Part shown: piece after piece, positions 13,051-20,816 of the stretch
How the letters are laid out: the number at the start of each line of letters is the position of its first letter
Numbering within the stretch: position 1 is the stretch's first letter
Program-made: the position numbers and the translations under genes
The notes under the pieces: generated by a model
Databases searched by the model: none
Seen by the model: the letters and a program-made list of their open reading frames with translations, nothing else
What the model was told of the DNA's origin: nothing
Source: Planctomycetota bacterium
GTDB lineage: Bacteria; Planctomycetota; PUPC01; DSUN01
DNA length: 29,810 nucleotides
Reading direction: 5' to 3'
NCBI GenBank assembly: GCA_016872875.1
Contig: VGYW01000049.1
Coordinates: 1 to 29,810 of the forward strand

Positions 13051-13995
13051 TCAGGAGCCGCCCGGCGCAAGCACATAGCTGATCAGGCGGTAGGCCAGCT
13101 TCGCCGCCGCGAAATCGGAGACGACGTGCCCTTGGATCGGGCAGAGCTCGACCACATCCATCGCCACGATGCGGCACTGGGCGGCCACGCGGCGGAGGAA
13201 GCGAAGCGTCTCGTACCAGCCCGGCCCCCCCGGCTCGGGCGTGCCCACGGCGGGCACGAGCGAGGGGTCGAAGTAGTCGAGGTCAATGGTCAGGTACACG
13301 TTGCCTCGGAGAAGCCCGAGCGCCTGATCAGACCAGCCGGGGTTGGCGGCCATCTGGTGGGCGAAGAAGACGTTGAAGCCGCCCTTCTGGATGAGGGCCG
13401 CTTCGTCGGCGGAGAGATTGCGGATGCCAACCTGGACGGCGGGATGGCGCTCAGTGACGCGGCGCATGGCGCAGGCGTGGCTGTGGGGCGTGCCGTCGTA
13501 GGAGTCGCGCAGGTCGGCGTGTGCGTCGAGCTGGAGGACGGTGAGCGGCCCGCGGACGCTCGCCGCGGCCTCGACGAGTGGGGGGGTGATCGAGTGTTCG
13601 CCGCCGAGGGAAACCAGGAGCTTGCCATCGGCGAGCACCTGGCGCGCGGCGGCCGCCGTCCGCTCCGCGGCTTGCCCATAGGGCGCGCCCTCCACCTCGA
13701 CGGGCGGCAGCGTGGCGATGCCGGCGCGATAGGTCTCGCGGCCGAGCTCTTCGTCGTAGAGCTCCACCTGGTGGGAGGCGTCAATGATGGCCTGCGGCCC
13801 GCGGCGGGTGCCGCGGACGTAGGTGGTCGTGGCCTCGAAGGGGATGGGCAGGACAGCGGCCCGGGCGGTCTCGTAGGCGGAATGCGGCGGCCCGATGCCG
13901 AGGAAGCCGGGGAAATCTCCGATTTGCGATTTGCGATCTGCGATCTGCGATTTCAGGCGGCTCGTTTCGCGTCTTTTGGCGTGTTTCGCGGGCAT
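13051..13995 (-). CDS. speB: Agmatinase (ureohydrolase)
   Basis: Hydrolyses agmatine to putrescine and urea. All ureohydrolase metal motifs are present: GGEHS (131-135), DAHADLRD (157-164, ligands D157, H159, D161), SHACAMRR (172-179) and TIDLDYFDPS (236-245, ligands D238, D240). These ligate the Mn pair. Specificity for agmatine rather than arginine or guanidinobutyrate is inferred from the adjacent pyruvoyl arginine decarboxylase, 54 nt upstream. The conserved body starts near residue 30 (FLGIGPPHSAYETARAAVLP). The first ~28 residues are encoded by two interspersed repeats (13913-13953 and 13963-13995), and no other ATG, GTG or TTG is available in frame between them and the body, so the repeat appears to provide the start codon. 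Confidence 0.92.
   Translation of the reverse strand: MPAKHAKRRETSRLKSQIADRKSQIGDFPGFLGIGPPHSAYETARAAVLPIPFEATTTYVRGTRRGPQAIIDASHQVELYDEELGRETYRAGIATLPPVEVEGAPYGQAAERTAAAARQVLADGKLLVSLGGEHSITPPLVEAAASVRGPLTVLQLDAHADLRDSYDGTPHSHACAMRRVTERHPAVQVGIRNLSADEAALIQKGGFNVFFAHQMAANPGWSDQALGLLRGNVYLTIDLDYFDPSLVPAVGTPEPGGPGWYETLRFLRRVAAQCRIVAMDVVELCPIQGHVVSDFAAAKLAYRLISYVLAPGGS
13913..13995. repeat. ATCGCAGATCGCAAATC and GCGAAACACGCCAAA repeats forming the 5' end of speB
   Basis: 13913-13953 consists of gatttgcgat/gatctgcgat heptamer-like units. 13963-13995 is a copy of the GCGAAACACGCGAAA family also seen at 7995-8060. Read on the minus strand they encode the agmatinase N-terminus, including SQIADRKSQIGD. 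Confidence 0.8.
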
Positions 13996-14049
13996 GTATC
14001 TTCTTCTTGGGGGGAGCCGCGAGGCTCTCGCGTGGCCTGGGGCTGGGGC

Positions 14050-14622
14050 TCAGACGAAGACGGCGCAGGCGATGACGGTGGTCCAGAGGCCGCCCTTGTC
14101 GCCCAGGGCGCTCTGGGCGGTGTGGAACGTGCGGACGATCTGCCCTGAGAAGCGCCAGATCTCGCGCTTCTCGTCGTAGCTCTTGTCGGGATCGAAGTCC
14201 ACCCCCAGGATCGTGGCGAGCATGCTGGCGGCGAGGTCCTCCGCGTAGTCGCCCGCGGCGTCGTCGGTCTGCCCGTAGCTGTGGTGCTCGGAGAGGTAGC
14301 CGTAGTGGTCGGGGTTCTTGGGGATGGCCACGCCGATGGAGGCGGCGACGAGGCGGTGCGGCTCGTTCGTGGCGTTCTCGCTCATGACAACGTGTGCGAT
14401 CTGGCCGGGCTTGAGGAGCTTGAGGCCGAGCTTCCTGGGGATGATCTTGCAGCGGGGCGGGAAGATGCTGGAGACCTTGACGAGGTTGAAGCTGGCGATG
14501 CCGGCGTCGCGGAGCGCCATCTCGAAGCTCGTCAGCTTCTCCCTGTGGCGGCCGACGCCGTTGGTCAGGAACAGGCGGCGGGGCACGTAGCCGCCGCTCT
14601 CAGCCGCCCCACGTCTGGGCAT
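14050..14622 (-). CDS. pdaD: Pyruvoyl-dependent arginine decarboxylase
   Basis: Decarboxylates arginine to agmatine using a self-generated pyruvoyl group. The 190-residue proenzyme has the serine self-cleavage site in [12 protein letters not shown] (45-56), with S51-S52 the expected scissile pair giving beta and alpha chains. It also has the family blocks [40 protein letters not shown] and [17 protein letters not shown]. The start is firm: AAGGAGGT lies 6 nt before ATG 14622, and a good promoter lies upstream. Agmatinase follows after 54 nt, so the pair gives arginine to agmatine to putrescine, the usual feed for spermidine or homospermidine synthesis. Confidence 0.95.
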   Translation of the reverse strand: MPRRGAAESGGYVPRRLFLTNGVGRHREKLTSFEMALRDAGIASFNLVKVSSIFPPRCKIIPRKLGLKLLKPGQIAHVVMSENATNEPHRLVAASIGVAIPKNPDHYGYLSEHHSYGQTDDAAGDYAEDLAASMLATILGVDFDPDKSYDEKREIWRFSGQIVRTFHTAQSALGDKGGLWTTVIACAVFV

Positions 14623-14628
14623 TACACG

Positions 14629-14636
14629 ACCTCCTT
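14629..14636 (-). promoter_or_regulatory. Ribosome binding site of pdaD
   Basis: AAGGAGGT, a full anti-Shine-Dalgarno match, is 6 nt before the ATG at 14622. Confidence 0.85.
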
Positions 14637-14677
14637 CGCCCGTCCTTCGAGCGCCTTGGCCTCAGCAATGAACGCAT

Positions 14678-14706
14678 CTTATACAACATTGCCGATGCGC
14701 ATTCAA
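14678..14706 (-). promoter_or_regulatory. Promoter of pdaD-speB
   Basis: A -35 TTGAAT (14701-14706) and a -10 TATAAG (14678-14683) are separated by exactly 17 nt, on the minus strand about 55 nt before the start codon. They match the sigma-70-type consensus closely. Confidence 0.7.
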
Positions 14707-14771
14707 CAGCGTTTTTCTCGGGGAGGGGAGAAGGGACCACAGGGAGCAGCCTCGCATTTCTGATGAAACGC

Positions 14772-14936
14772 GGGAAATCCGAAATCCCAAATCCGAAATC
14801 CGAAACAACACCGAAGCTCAAAGCACCAATGCTGGAAGCGAAGACCCAAGGAACCCGGCGCAGACTGTCCTTCTTGTTTCGGTCATTGGGGCTTCGGGTT
14901 TGTTTCGGATTTCGTGCTTCGGATTTGGAGATTCCC
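14772..14936. repeat. 165-nt inverted repeat with AATCCGAAATC arms
   Basis: Left arm gggaaatccgaaatcccaaa and right arm ggatttggagattccc pair over ~37 nt. An inner pair (ccgaagc...accaatg against cattggggcttcgg) continues the fold. It is intergenic, between pdaD's promoter and VapC. I see no gene in 14707-14933. Confidence 0.8.
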
Positions 14937-14970
14937 GCACTTCTCACCAGGGACTGGTGAGAAGTGCGGG
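14934..14970. repeat. Perfect 17-bp hairpin abutting the vapC stop codon
   Basis: CCCGCACTTCTCACCAG, loop GGA, then the exact reverse complement. Its right arm ends one base before the vapC stop (14971-14973), and its left end overlaps the end of the 14772-14936 repeat. Stem length and 3-nt loop match 2852-2890. It could terminate vapBC transcription, but there is no T-tract. Confidence 0.85.
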
Positions 14971-15387
14971 TCAGGTCCCTTGGCTTGACGTCAGCCAGAG
15001 GATGGGGATTTCGGCCTCGACCTCTCTGAACTCGGGGTCGCCGGTCACCACGCGTCCGCCGCGCATCTTGGCCAGGGCGGCGGCGAAGCAGTCGGCATAG
15101 GACATCTTCTTCGTGGCCTTGAGCAAGGCTGCTTCTCGGGCGAGGGCGAGGTCAACGGGAACGAGCTCGATGGGGAGGAGCGCCATGTGTGCCTCGACCT
15201 CAGCGAGCTTGCCCGCGCCGTGGCGCTTCACGGTGCGGTAGAAGACCTCTCCTGCGTTCACCGAAGTCAGGAGCAGCATGGTCCCCTCCTGCGTGGCCAG
15301 CGCCAGGAGGTCGCGAACCGTCTCGCGGGCCGGCTCTCCCTGGAGGTAGACGAGCACCGCGTGGGCGTCCAGGACGGTTGGCTTCAT
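14971..15387 (-). CDS. vapC: VapC-like PIN-domain ribonuclease toxin
   Basis: A 138-residue PIN domain, a Mg-dependent RNase of type II toxin-antitoxin systems. Acidic residues are in the expected places: D7 (TVLDAHAVL), E47 (VNAGEVFY), D99 (SYADCFAAALA) and D117 (VVTGDPEF), so it looks intact. The ATG at 15387 overlaps the antitoxin stop by 4 nt. The C-terminal segment is followed directly by a 17-bp hairpin. The RNA target cannot be inferred. Confidence 0.92.
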   Translation of the reverse strand: MKPTVLDAHAVLVYLQGEPARETVRDLLALATQEGTMLLLTSVNAGEVFYRTVKRHGAGKLAEVEAHMALLPIELVPVDLALAREAALLKATKKMSYADCFAAALAKMRGGRVVTGDPEFREVEAEIPILWLTSSQGT

Positions 15388-15623
15388 TCCTCTTCCTCTG
15401 CCCGCTGTTGGGCGTGCTCCCTCACAAGCTCCTCGGCCATCGAGGGGCCGCCTGCCAGGAGGCCCGCCAGGCTCTCGAAGTACTCGCGCGTGGCCGGCTG
15501 GATGACCACGGCGCCGTTCTCCTCCCGGATGGCCAGCGGGGTTCCCTTGCGCAAGCCCAGCTTCTTGCGAATGTGGGCGGGAATGACCACTTGCCCTCTT
15601 GAACTCATCCTCGGCGTTGCCAT
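15384..15623 (-). CDS. vapB: AbrB/MazE-type antitoxin of the VapBC pair
   Basis: A 79-residue protein with an N-terminal swapped-hairpin AbrB/SpoVT DNA-binding domain (MSSRGQVVIPAHIRKKLGL, residues 6-24). Its acidic C-terminal tail, ending AQQRAEEEE, is the likely toxin-binding arm. It precedes vapC with a 4-nt overlap. AGGAG lies 7 nt before the ATG at 15623, and a promoter just upstream (15649-15677) is the likely autoregulated site. Confidence 0.92.
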   Translation of the reverse strand: MATPRMSSRGQVVIPAHIRKKLGLRKGTPLAIREENGAVVIQPATREYFESLAGLLAGGPSMAEELVREHAQQRAEEEE

Positions 15624-15648
15624 TGGGTATCTCCTACTTCGTTAACAT

Positions 15649-15677
15649 AGTATGACATTAGCCGGCGGATAAGTCAA
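15649..15677 (-). promoter_or_regulatory. Promoter of vapBC
   Basis: A -35 TTGACT (15672-15677) and a -10 CATACT (15649-15654) have a 17-nt spacer on the minus strand. An alternative -10, TACTAT, lies 2 nt further. The AT-rich stretch around GTTAAC next to it could hold the VapB operator. Confidence 0.55.
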
Positions 15678-15956
15678 GCAGCAGGCGCTGGATATATAGC
15701 CCATAGCCTTGGGCCATAGGACAAGTAAGCGATACCCGACTGGTCCAAGCGTCTGTAGTGAATAAGCCAGTAGCCCCTGGGTCCGGTCTAGCACTGTCAC
15801 GCTGGATTCGCGCCGGCTACCAGTCGAGCAACTTGCGCCCTCTGGGGGGCGCAAGTTGCCCTTAACCGCGTATACGCACGTATACGGCGGGGAATAGGCC
15901 GATCCGGGCAACTTGAGCCCCTTTGGGTGGGGCGCAAGTTGGGGCATGTGTCCTGG
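15678..15956. other. Intergenic region between the vapBC promoter and the 1154-residue gene
   Basis: I see no credible gene. The left half (15678-15820) has only a weak palindromic patch around atagcccatagccttgggcc. The right half holds the paired hairpins listed at 15828-15941. Confidence 0.6.
15828..15941. repeat. Two GCAACTTGCGCC hairpins around a CGTATACG centre
   Basis: Hairpin 1: GCAACTTGCGCCC (15828-15840) with GGGCGCAAGTTGC (15847-15859), a perfect 13-bp stem. Hairpin 2: GCAACTTGAGCCCC (15908-15921) with GGGGCGCAAGTTG (15929-15941), one mismatch. Between them (15866-15890) are two copies of CGTATACG-like sequence. It lies just after the stop of the 1154-residue gene and may end its transcript. 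Confidence 0.8.
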
Positions 15957-18900
15957 TCAGGGTGCCGGAACCTCGGCTGTGTTGTTGCCCTCGAAGAGCT
16001 CGGGCAGGCGGTTGTCGGGGTCGAGGACGATGCGCCAGCCCTTGGCGCCGGCGGGCAAACCATCGAGGGCGAAGGGAAGCCGCCTCGGCACGAGGTCGAG
16101 AGGGGCATCGAGCGGCCCGAGGGCCTTCCGAGCACGCACCTTGCCCTCGGCGTCCAGGAGCGCGGCGTCGAAGGATTCGACGGGGCGCGAGCCGAGGTTG
16201 TGGGCGATGGCGTGGACGGTCTGGCCCTCGACGCGGACCTCGCGGGGCGAGAGGGCGAGGTCGGGACGCTCCCATTCAGGCTCGAGCCGCTTCACCTGGG
16301 TGAGCTCCAGGACGGTAACGGTTTTCGGGGGAAGGGTGAGGGGGATGGGGGCCGCCCTGATGACTTCGATGGTTGGTGGCACAGGCGTCGGTGGCACAGG
16401 CGTCTCGCCTGTGGGCAACACAGGCCGGAGGCCTGTGCCACCGACCCCCTCCCCTTGGGGGCCGAGGCGGAGGGTGTAGATGCCGTGGTCGAGGGTCCAG
16501 GTGCGGAAGCGGCCGGCGAGCGGCTTGCCGGCGAAGTTGTAGATGAGGGCCTTGAGGGAATCGCGCTTGGCGCGCAGGACGAGCGCCGCGTAGTCGGTCC
16601 CAAAGCCCTCCCAACTGACGGCGTGGGTGTGGGGGAGCTTGTTGCGCGTGGCGTAGCCGCCCGTGTAGGCGATGGCCGCGTTGGAGATGGCGTTGAGGAA
16701 AACGCGGTCGGTGAACGGCTCGGCCGTGGTGTACATGGCGGGGAAGCGCTGGAGCTCCGCGATGTCGCGCTTGAGGGCCTCGATGAGCGGCTTCGTGTCG
16801 CCCGTCACAAGCGTCTCCGCCGCCCCCTCGCCCGCCACAAGCTCCTTGAGCTTCGGCCCCAGAAACTCCAGCCCGTGGCGGTGGAACAGCTCGGGCAGGA
16901 TGAGGTGGGGCGAGGTGTTGCGGCTGCCCTTCTCGAATGCCTCGAAGAAGGGCTTGAGGTACTTGGCGTCGTCGGTCAGCCAGTAGAGGTAGAGGAATGC
17001 TGAGCCGAGGCCGCCATAGCCGCCGTAGAGCGGCCGCTCCGTGGTCTCCGTGACCTTCTCGGTTGCGACCTCAACGGACGTGGCGTATCTCCCTGGCTCC
17101 ATGTGCGCAAGCCAGCCATCTCCCCACTCGCGGAGGGACTTCATCGCGCGCGGATTGCGGTTGTACCACGCGACCTCCAGAGTTGGATGCCACATCAGCG
17201 GATGCGCGTGGCCGTCCACGCCCAGCTTCCGCTCCATCTTCAGGTCGGCGGCGCCGCAGTCCTGGTTCTTGAAGTGGCGATGGCCCTTGGGCGTGACGAC
17301 GGTGAGTGCCTCGGTGGAGCGAGCGGCGACCATGCAACGCTCCAGGTAGACGGGGTCGCCGTAGTTCCACCAGGCCATGAGCGCCTCGTGGTTCACCCCC
17401 TCCTCGTAGGCGTGGAGGGGGTCCATCGTGCGGCGGTTGAGGCCGGCCTCGAGGTGCTCCTTCTCGGCCAGCTCGGCGAGGCGGGCCGCGCCGTCCTTGA
17501 CCATCGCGCCGACGCCGTCGGACTCAAGCATCGGGAAGTCGGCGTAGTTCTGATACATGTCCGTGTCGTCGCCCACCTCGCCGCCGAACTCGCCGGTGGG
17601 CACCATGCGGTTCTCGATCCACCAGCGCGGCACCTCGCGGGCCGTGAGCCAGGCCTGGCGGGCCACGACCGCCCACTCGGGCGCGCCAGGCGCCGCGTCG
17701 AGCTTCGGCTCCCACGGCTTCATCGTCTTGCGGCGGAGCGCTCGGAAAATCCACTCGTCGTATTGCCGCACCAGGTCGTCGTTCGGCCCGAGCTGTTTGC
17801 ACTGTTCGAGGGTCATCACAAGCTCTTTGAGCTGCGGCCCCCAGCGCGGGTCGGCCAGGCTCTTCTCCATCCGCGCCTCGTCGTACCAGCCCGTCCACGG
17901 CCTCGCCTCGCTGATCGAGCAGAAGCAGGTCTTGAGGAGCAGCTTGCGATAGGCCAGGGCCTCGGTCAACGCCCGCTCGCGGGCATCGGGGTACGGGACG
18001 AGGCCCACGTCCTTGACCGAGGCGGCCGCGGCAATCGTCAGGTCAACCGTGAGCGCCGTGCCCTTGGGCGCGATCTGGTCGGGGAAGTCCAGCACCAGGC
18101 GACACCGCCCCGGCTTCGAGAGGACGAAGTCGGCCTCGAAGAGCCGCCGCTGCGGGTTGAGCGGGTCGGGCACAGCGACCGTGAAGGGGATTGGCGCCTG
18201 CGCGGTTGTGGGCGGGACGTCCCCGTCCCGCGGCCCGCGGCGTGGGGACACGCCGCCCACAACAAAGTCCAGGCCGATGGCAGCGAGCGGCGTCTCCTTG
18301 TCGAGCGGCAGAGCCGTGAGTCTGCGCAGACCATCCTTCTGCTCCGCGACGTCAACTGCCAGGCTCCGGGCAATGGCAAGAGTGCGGTCCCAGCGGCCGA
18401 CACGGAAGAAGGAGACGTCGGCCAGGCGCCCCTCCTTGAGGTCGAAGAAGCTCACCCGGTCGGTTGCCACGGGCTTGTCGAACCATAGCCGGGAGCGGTC
18501 GGTGCGGCCGGGAAGCTCCGCGATGGGTGTGCCACGGTCGGCTTGCCCGACCGTGTCTTCTCTGCCGCCGGCACGGCTGGACGAGCCAGCCGTGGCACCG
18601 TCGCGATAGAGCTTCACACGGGCGCCGCCTCGGATGAGGAGGGCGTTGAAGCCCCCCTTGTCGGCGAGCGTGATGTGCAGCCCGTCGTTGCCGCGATAGG
18701 CGTAGCCAACGCCCGCGCCCGCGCCGCGCTGGTTGTACTCCCACGACTTGCCGCTCCAGTCCCAGCTCTCGGTCGAGCCGTCAACGGGCGCTCCGATGAA
18801 GCCCTTGAGCGCGCGGCAGTCGGCCACGGGGAGCTTGGTGACGACGAGCGGCTCGCGGGCATCGGCCTCAACGCGGATGGCTGGGCCGGGGTCGGCCGGC

Positions 18901-19421
18901 GGCTCTTCGACGACGGCGAGGTTGGCGATGAGCACCTCACCTTTCCCCAGCGATTCGGTGTTGCCGATGATGATGAGCGCCTCGCCAGTCGGGCCGGTGG
19001 GGAAGGGCGCCTCGTAGTGTTGGTAGTCGGCGGAGGGCTTGGTGTCGGCGGTGTGGGGCACGGATTCGCCGCCGGGGCGAAGCACCACGCGCGCCCGCAG
19101 GTAGACGCCTGCCGTGCCCTTCACGTCGGCCTCGAGGCGGTAGCGGGCGTAGGGCTTGAGGCGGAGCGATTGGCTGAGCGAGCTGTAGCGGCCCGGGGCG
19201 GCGAAGCGGATGACGCGGCGAGCGCCGTCCGTGGCGGGGGCGAAGAGCCCGTCATCGCCCTTGTCGGGCTTCCAGGCCCGCGGCCGGTCGCCGTCGCGTT
19301 CCGAAAGGTCGGGGTTGGCCAACAGGTTGGCCGGCGCGCGCGGCGCGGTCTCCTCCGCCGCCCACGCGAGTCCGATGCCCACCGCCGCCAGAAAGCACAA
19401 GCCGAGCCGCAATCGCCGCAT
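15957..19421 (-). CDS. Large secreted protein, alpha/alpha-toroid-like core, CARDB-like tail
   Basis: A 1154-residue exported protein: signal peptide MRRLRLGLCFLAAVGIGLAWA, GGAG 7-8 nt before ATG 19421. Residues ~30-175 look like a CBM4/CenC-type sandwich (LLANPDLSERDGDRPRAWKP). A second sandwich follows at ~190-345 (DWSGKSWEYNQRG, GNDGLHITLADKGGF). The central ~480-960 is helix-rich, with WW, HxH and repeated tryptophan motifs suggestive of an (alpha/alpha) toroid lyase or hydrolase (GVNHEALMAWWNYGD, DGHAHPLMWHPTLE, YGGYGGLGSAFLYLYW). The end (~1045-1150) resembles CARDB (LDPDNRLPELFEGNN). I do not recognise the exact family. Repeats are inserted in frame at residues ~275-299, ~387-406 and ~994-1016. 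Confidence 0.65.
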   Translation of the reverse strand: MRRLRLGLCFLAAVGIGLAWAAEETAPRAPANLLANPDLSERDGDRPRAWKPDKGDDGLFAPATDGARRVIRFAAPGRYSSLSQSLRLKPYARYRLEADVKGTAGVYLRARVVLRPGGESVPHTADTKPSADYQHYEAPFPTGPTGEALIIIGNTESLGKGEVLIANLAVVEEPPADPGPAIRVEADAREPLVVTKLPVADCRALKGFIGAPVDGSTESWDWSGKSWEYNQRGAGAGVGYAYRGNDGLHITLADKGGFNALLIRGGARVKLYRDGATAGSSSRAGGREDTVGQADRGTPIAELPGRTDRSRLWFDKPVATDRVSFFDLKEGRLADVSFFRVGRWDRTLAIARSLAVDVAEQKDGLRRLTALPLDKETPLAAIGLDFVVGGVSPRRGPRDGDVPPTTAQAPIPFTVAVPDPLNPQRRLFEADFVLSKPGRCRLVLDFPDQIAPKGTALTVDLTIAAAASVKDVGLVPYPDARERALTEALAYRKLLLKTCFCSISEARPWTGWYDEARMEKSLADPRWGPQLKELVMTLEQCKQLGPNDDLVRQYDEWIFRALRRKTMKPWEPKLDAAPGAPEWAVVARQAWLTAREVPRWWIENRMVPTGEFGGEVGDDTDMYQNYADFPMLESDGVGAMVKDGAARLAELAEKEHLEAGLNRRTMDPLHAYEEGVNHEALMAWWNYGDPVYLERCMVAARSTEALTVVTPKGHRHFKNQDCGAADLKMERKLGVDGHAHPLMWHPTLEVAWYNRNPRAMKSLREWGDGWLAHMEPGRYATSVEVATEKVTETTERPLYGGYGGLGSAFLYLYWLTDDAKYLKPFFEAFEKGSRNTSPHLILPELFHRHGLEFLGPKLKELVAGEGAAETLVTGDTKPLIEALKRDIAELQRFPAMYTTAEPFTDRVFLNAISNAAIAYTGGYATRNKLPHTHAVSWEGFGTDYAALVLRAKRDSLKALIYNFAGKPLAGRFRTWTLDHGIYTLRLGPQGEGVGGTGLRPVLPTGETPVPPTPVPPTIEVIRAAPIPLTLPPKTVTVLELTQVKRLEPEWERPDLALSPREVRVEGQTVHAIAHNLGSRPVESFDAALLDAEGKVRARKALGPLDAPLDLVPRRLPFALDGLPAGAKGWRIVLDPDNRLPELFEGNNTAEVPAP
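16375..16442. repeat. GGTGGCACAGGC-family repeat with partial duplication, in-frame
   Basis: A full copy is preceded by an extra ggtggcacaggcgtc. On the minus strand it reads GGTGLRPVLPTGETPVPP then TPVPPT, lying between the core and the C-terminal domain of the 1154-residue protein. Confidence 0.85.
18205..18263. repeat. GTTGTGGGCGGG...CCGCCCACAAC inverted repeat, in-frame
   Basis: A 59-nt element. Its ends gttgtgggcgg and ccgcccacaac are perfect reverse complements, with an internal gggacgtccccgtccc palindrome. It is translated as VGGVSPRRGPRDGDVPPT in the 1154-residue protein. Confidence 0.85.
18526..18599. repeat. GGTGTGCCACGGTCGG...CGTGGCACC double hairpin, in-frame
   Basis: It contains cacggtcggcttgcccgaccgtg and cacggctggacgagccagccgtg, both hairpins, between ggtgtgccac and gtggcacc ends. 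It encodes ATAGSSSRAGGREDTVGQAD. It is a separate family from the GGTGGCACAGGC element, though the ends look alike. Confidence 0.8.
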
Positions 19422-19453
19422 GGTCTTTCTCCAGGGGAGCGCGGAGAAGAGTC

Positions 19454-19609
19454 AAGGTAAAATGATTACGGGTAAAATGATAAGAGAAGAACGAAGAACA
19501 GCGAGGGAAATTGTGAACCAGCCAACACTTGGGGCTGTCCGGATTCCTCCTGGCTTCGCTATTCTCCTGATCTCTTCTCCTATCATTTTACCCGTAATCA
19601 TTTTACCTT
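19454..19609. repeat. 37-bp inverted repeat of GGTAAAATGATTACGGG
   Basis: Left arm 19454-19490 (aaggtaaaatgattacgggt and onward) and right arm 19573-19609 match at 36 of 37 positions as reverse complements, with 82 nt between. The element is AT-rich, unlike its surroundings. It fills the gap before the first glycosyltransferase, and its right arm supplies that gene's last codons and stop. Confidence 0.9.
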
Positions 19610-20788
19610 TTCCTCTTCGCGCCCAATGAGCGCATTGAGCAGGAGCGGGATCGTGCGCTCGTCGCTGAAACGCGCCTGGATTGCATCTCGAGCATGGCGC
19701 GCGCGGCGGCCGGCGGCCTCGGGGTCACGAAGGACGGCGTCCAGCTTCGCGGCCAGGTCGTCGGCATCGCCGGGCCGCGCCACGAGACCCGTCTCGCCGT
19801 CGCGCACGAGGTCGGGCAGGCCGCCCACATCGGTCGTCACGAGCGGCACGCCCATCGCCGCGGCCTCGAGCGCCACGTTCGGCAGGCCGTCCATATCGCC
19901 GTCGCGGGCGACCACGCTGGGCGCGGCCAGCGCCCACGCCGCCTGGTATGCCAGGGCGAGCTCGTCCTGGGAGAGCCAGCCCTTGGCCTCGACGGCGTCG
20001 CCCACGGCGAGCTGGGCGATCTGTTGGTCGAGGGCCTTGCGAAGCGGGCCATCGCCGACGAGCCAGCAGCGAACGCCTTTTCCCCTTCGGCGGAGGGCGG
20101 CGACGGCCTCGACCAGGTGCGAGAAGCCCTTCTTCTCCACGAAGCGTCCCACGCCGAGGACGAGCGGCGCGTCCCTCGGCAGCGTGGGGCGGAAGGGGTA
20201 GCGCGCCAGCGGCAGCCCGTGCGGCACCAGGCTGATCTTCGCCCTGTCGGGCTCGTCGGCTAGCTCGGCGGCCCGCAGCGCCGCCGCCGAGTTGCACGCG
20301 ATGATGCGGTCTGCCGCCCGCGCCTTCGCCGCGAGGAACTCCGCCTCCACAAACACGTCGCGCGCGTGGACCGCGAAGCTGAACGGCAGCTTCGCCACCG
20401 ACGCGGCGAACCAGCCGACCGTCGAGGGCGCGTTCCCGAAGTGCGCGTGGACCCTTTCGACGCTCAGGCGCCCCATGCTGCGCGCCATGGCGAACGCCTG
20501 GCCGCGGTGGATGAGCGCGCGCCAGGCCGCCCGTCCCTCGCGCCGGAGGTTCTCCATGAGGTACATCTGCCAGCGCACGCTGGCGCCCGGCTGAAACAGC
20601 TCGGCCCACCAGCCCCAGCGGCCGCACCGCTCCACGTGGCGCGACGGCGCAGGCTTCGCCCCACCCTTCGCGCGCCAGAGCGGGAACACCACCACCGTGT
20701 GTCCAAGGGCCTCAATCGCCTCGATCTCGCGCTCGATGAACGTCTCGGAAGCCGAAGGGTAGGTGCCGACCACGTAGGCTATCCGCAC
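19598..20788 (-). CDS. Family 4 glycosyltransferase
   Basis: Transfers a sugar from an activated donor to a surface glycan or lipid. GT-B fold: N-domain start VRIAYVVGTYPSASETFIERE, C-domain LVLGVGRFVEKKGFSHLVEA, then LVGDGPLRKAL and the donor-binding block APSVVARDGDMDGLPNVALEAAAMGVPLVTTDVGG. The start is taken at GTG 20788, with GGAGG 7 nt upstream; the longer open frame to 20920 has an Arg/Ser-rich, non-conserved extension. The last residues (EEEKVK) and the stop are encoded within the 19454-19609 inverted repeat, so the original C-terminus may have been altered. Acceptor unknown. Confidence 0.88.
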   Translation of the reverse strand: MRIAYVVGTYPSASETFIEREIEAIEALGHTVVVFPLWRAKGGAKPAPSRHVERCGRWGWWAELFQPGASVRWQMYLMENLRREGRAAWRALIHRGQAFAMARSMGRLSVERVHAHFGNAPSTVGWFAASVAKLPFSFAVHARDVFVEAEFLAAKARAADRIIACNSAAALRAAELADEPDRAKISLVPHGLPLARYPFRPTLPRDAPLVLGVGRFVEKKGFSHLVEAVAALRRRGKGVRCWLVGDGPLRKALDQQIAQLAVGDAVEAKGWLSQDELALAYQAAWALAAPSVVARDGDMDGLPNVALEAAAMGVPLVTTDVGGLPDLVRDGETGLVARPGDADDLAAKLDAVLRDPEAAGRRARHARDAIQARFSDERTIPLLLNALIGREEEKVK

Positions 20789-20816
20789 GTGCTGGCCTCC
20801 GGCATGCACCCAACCC

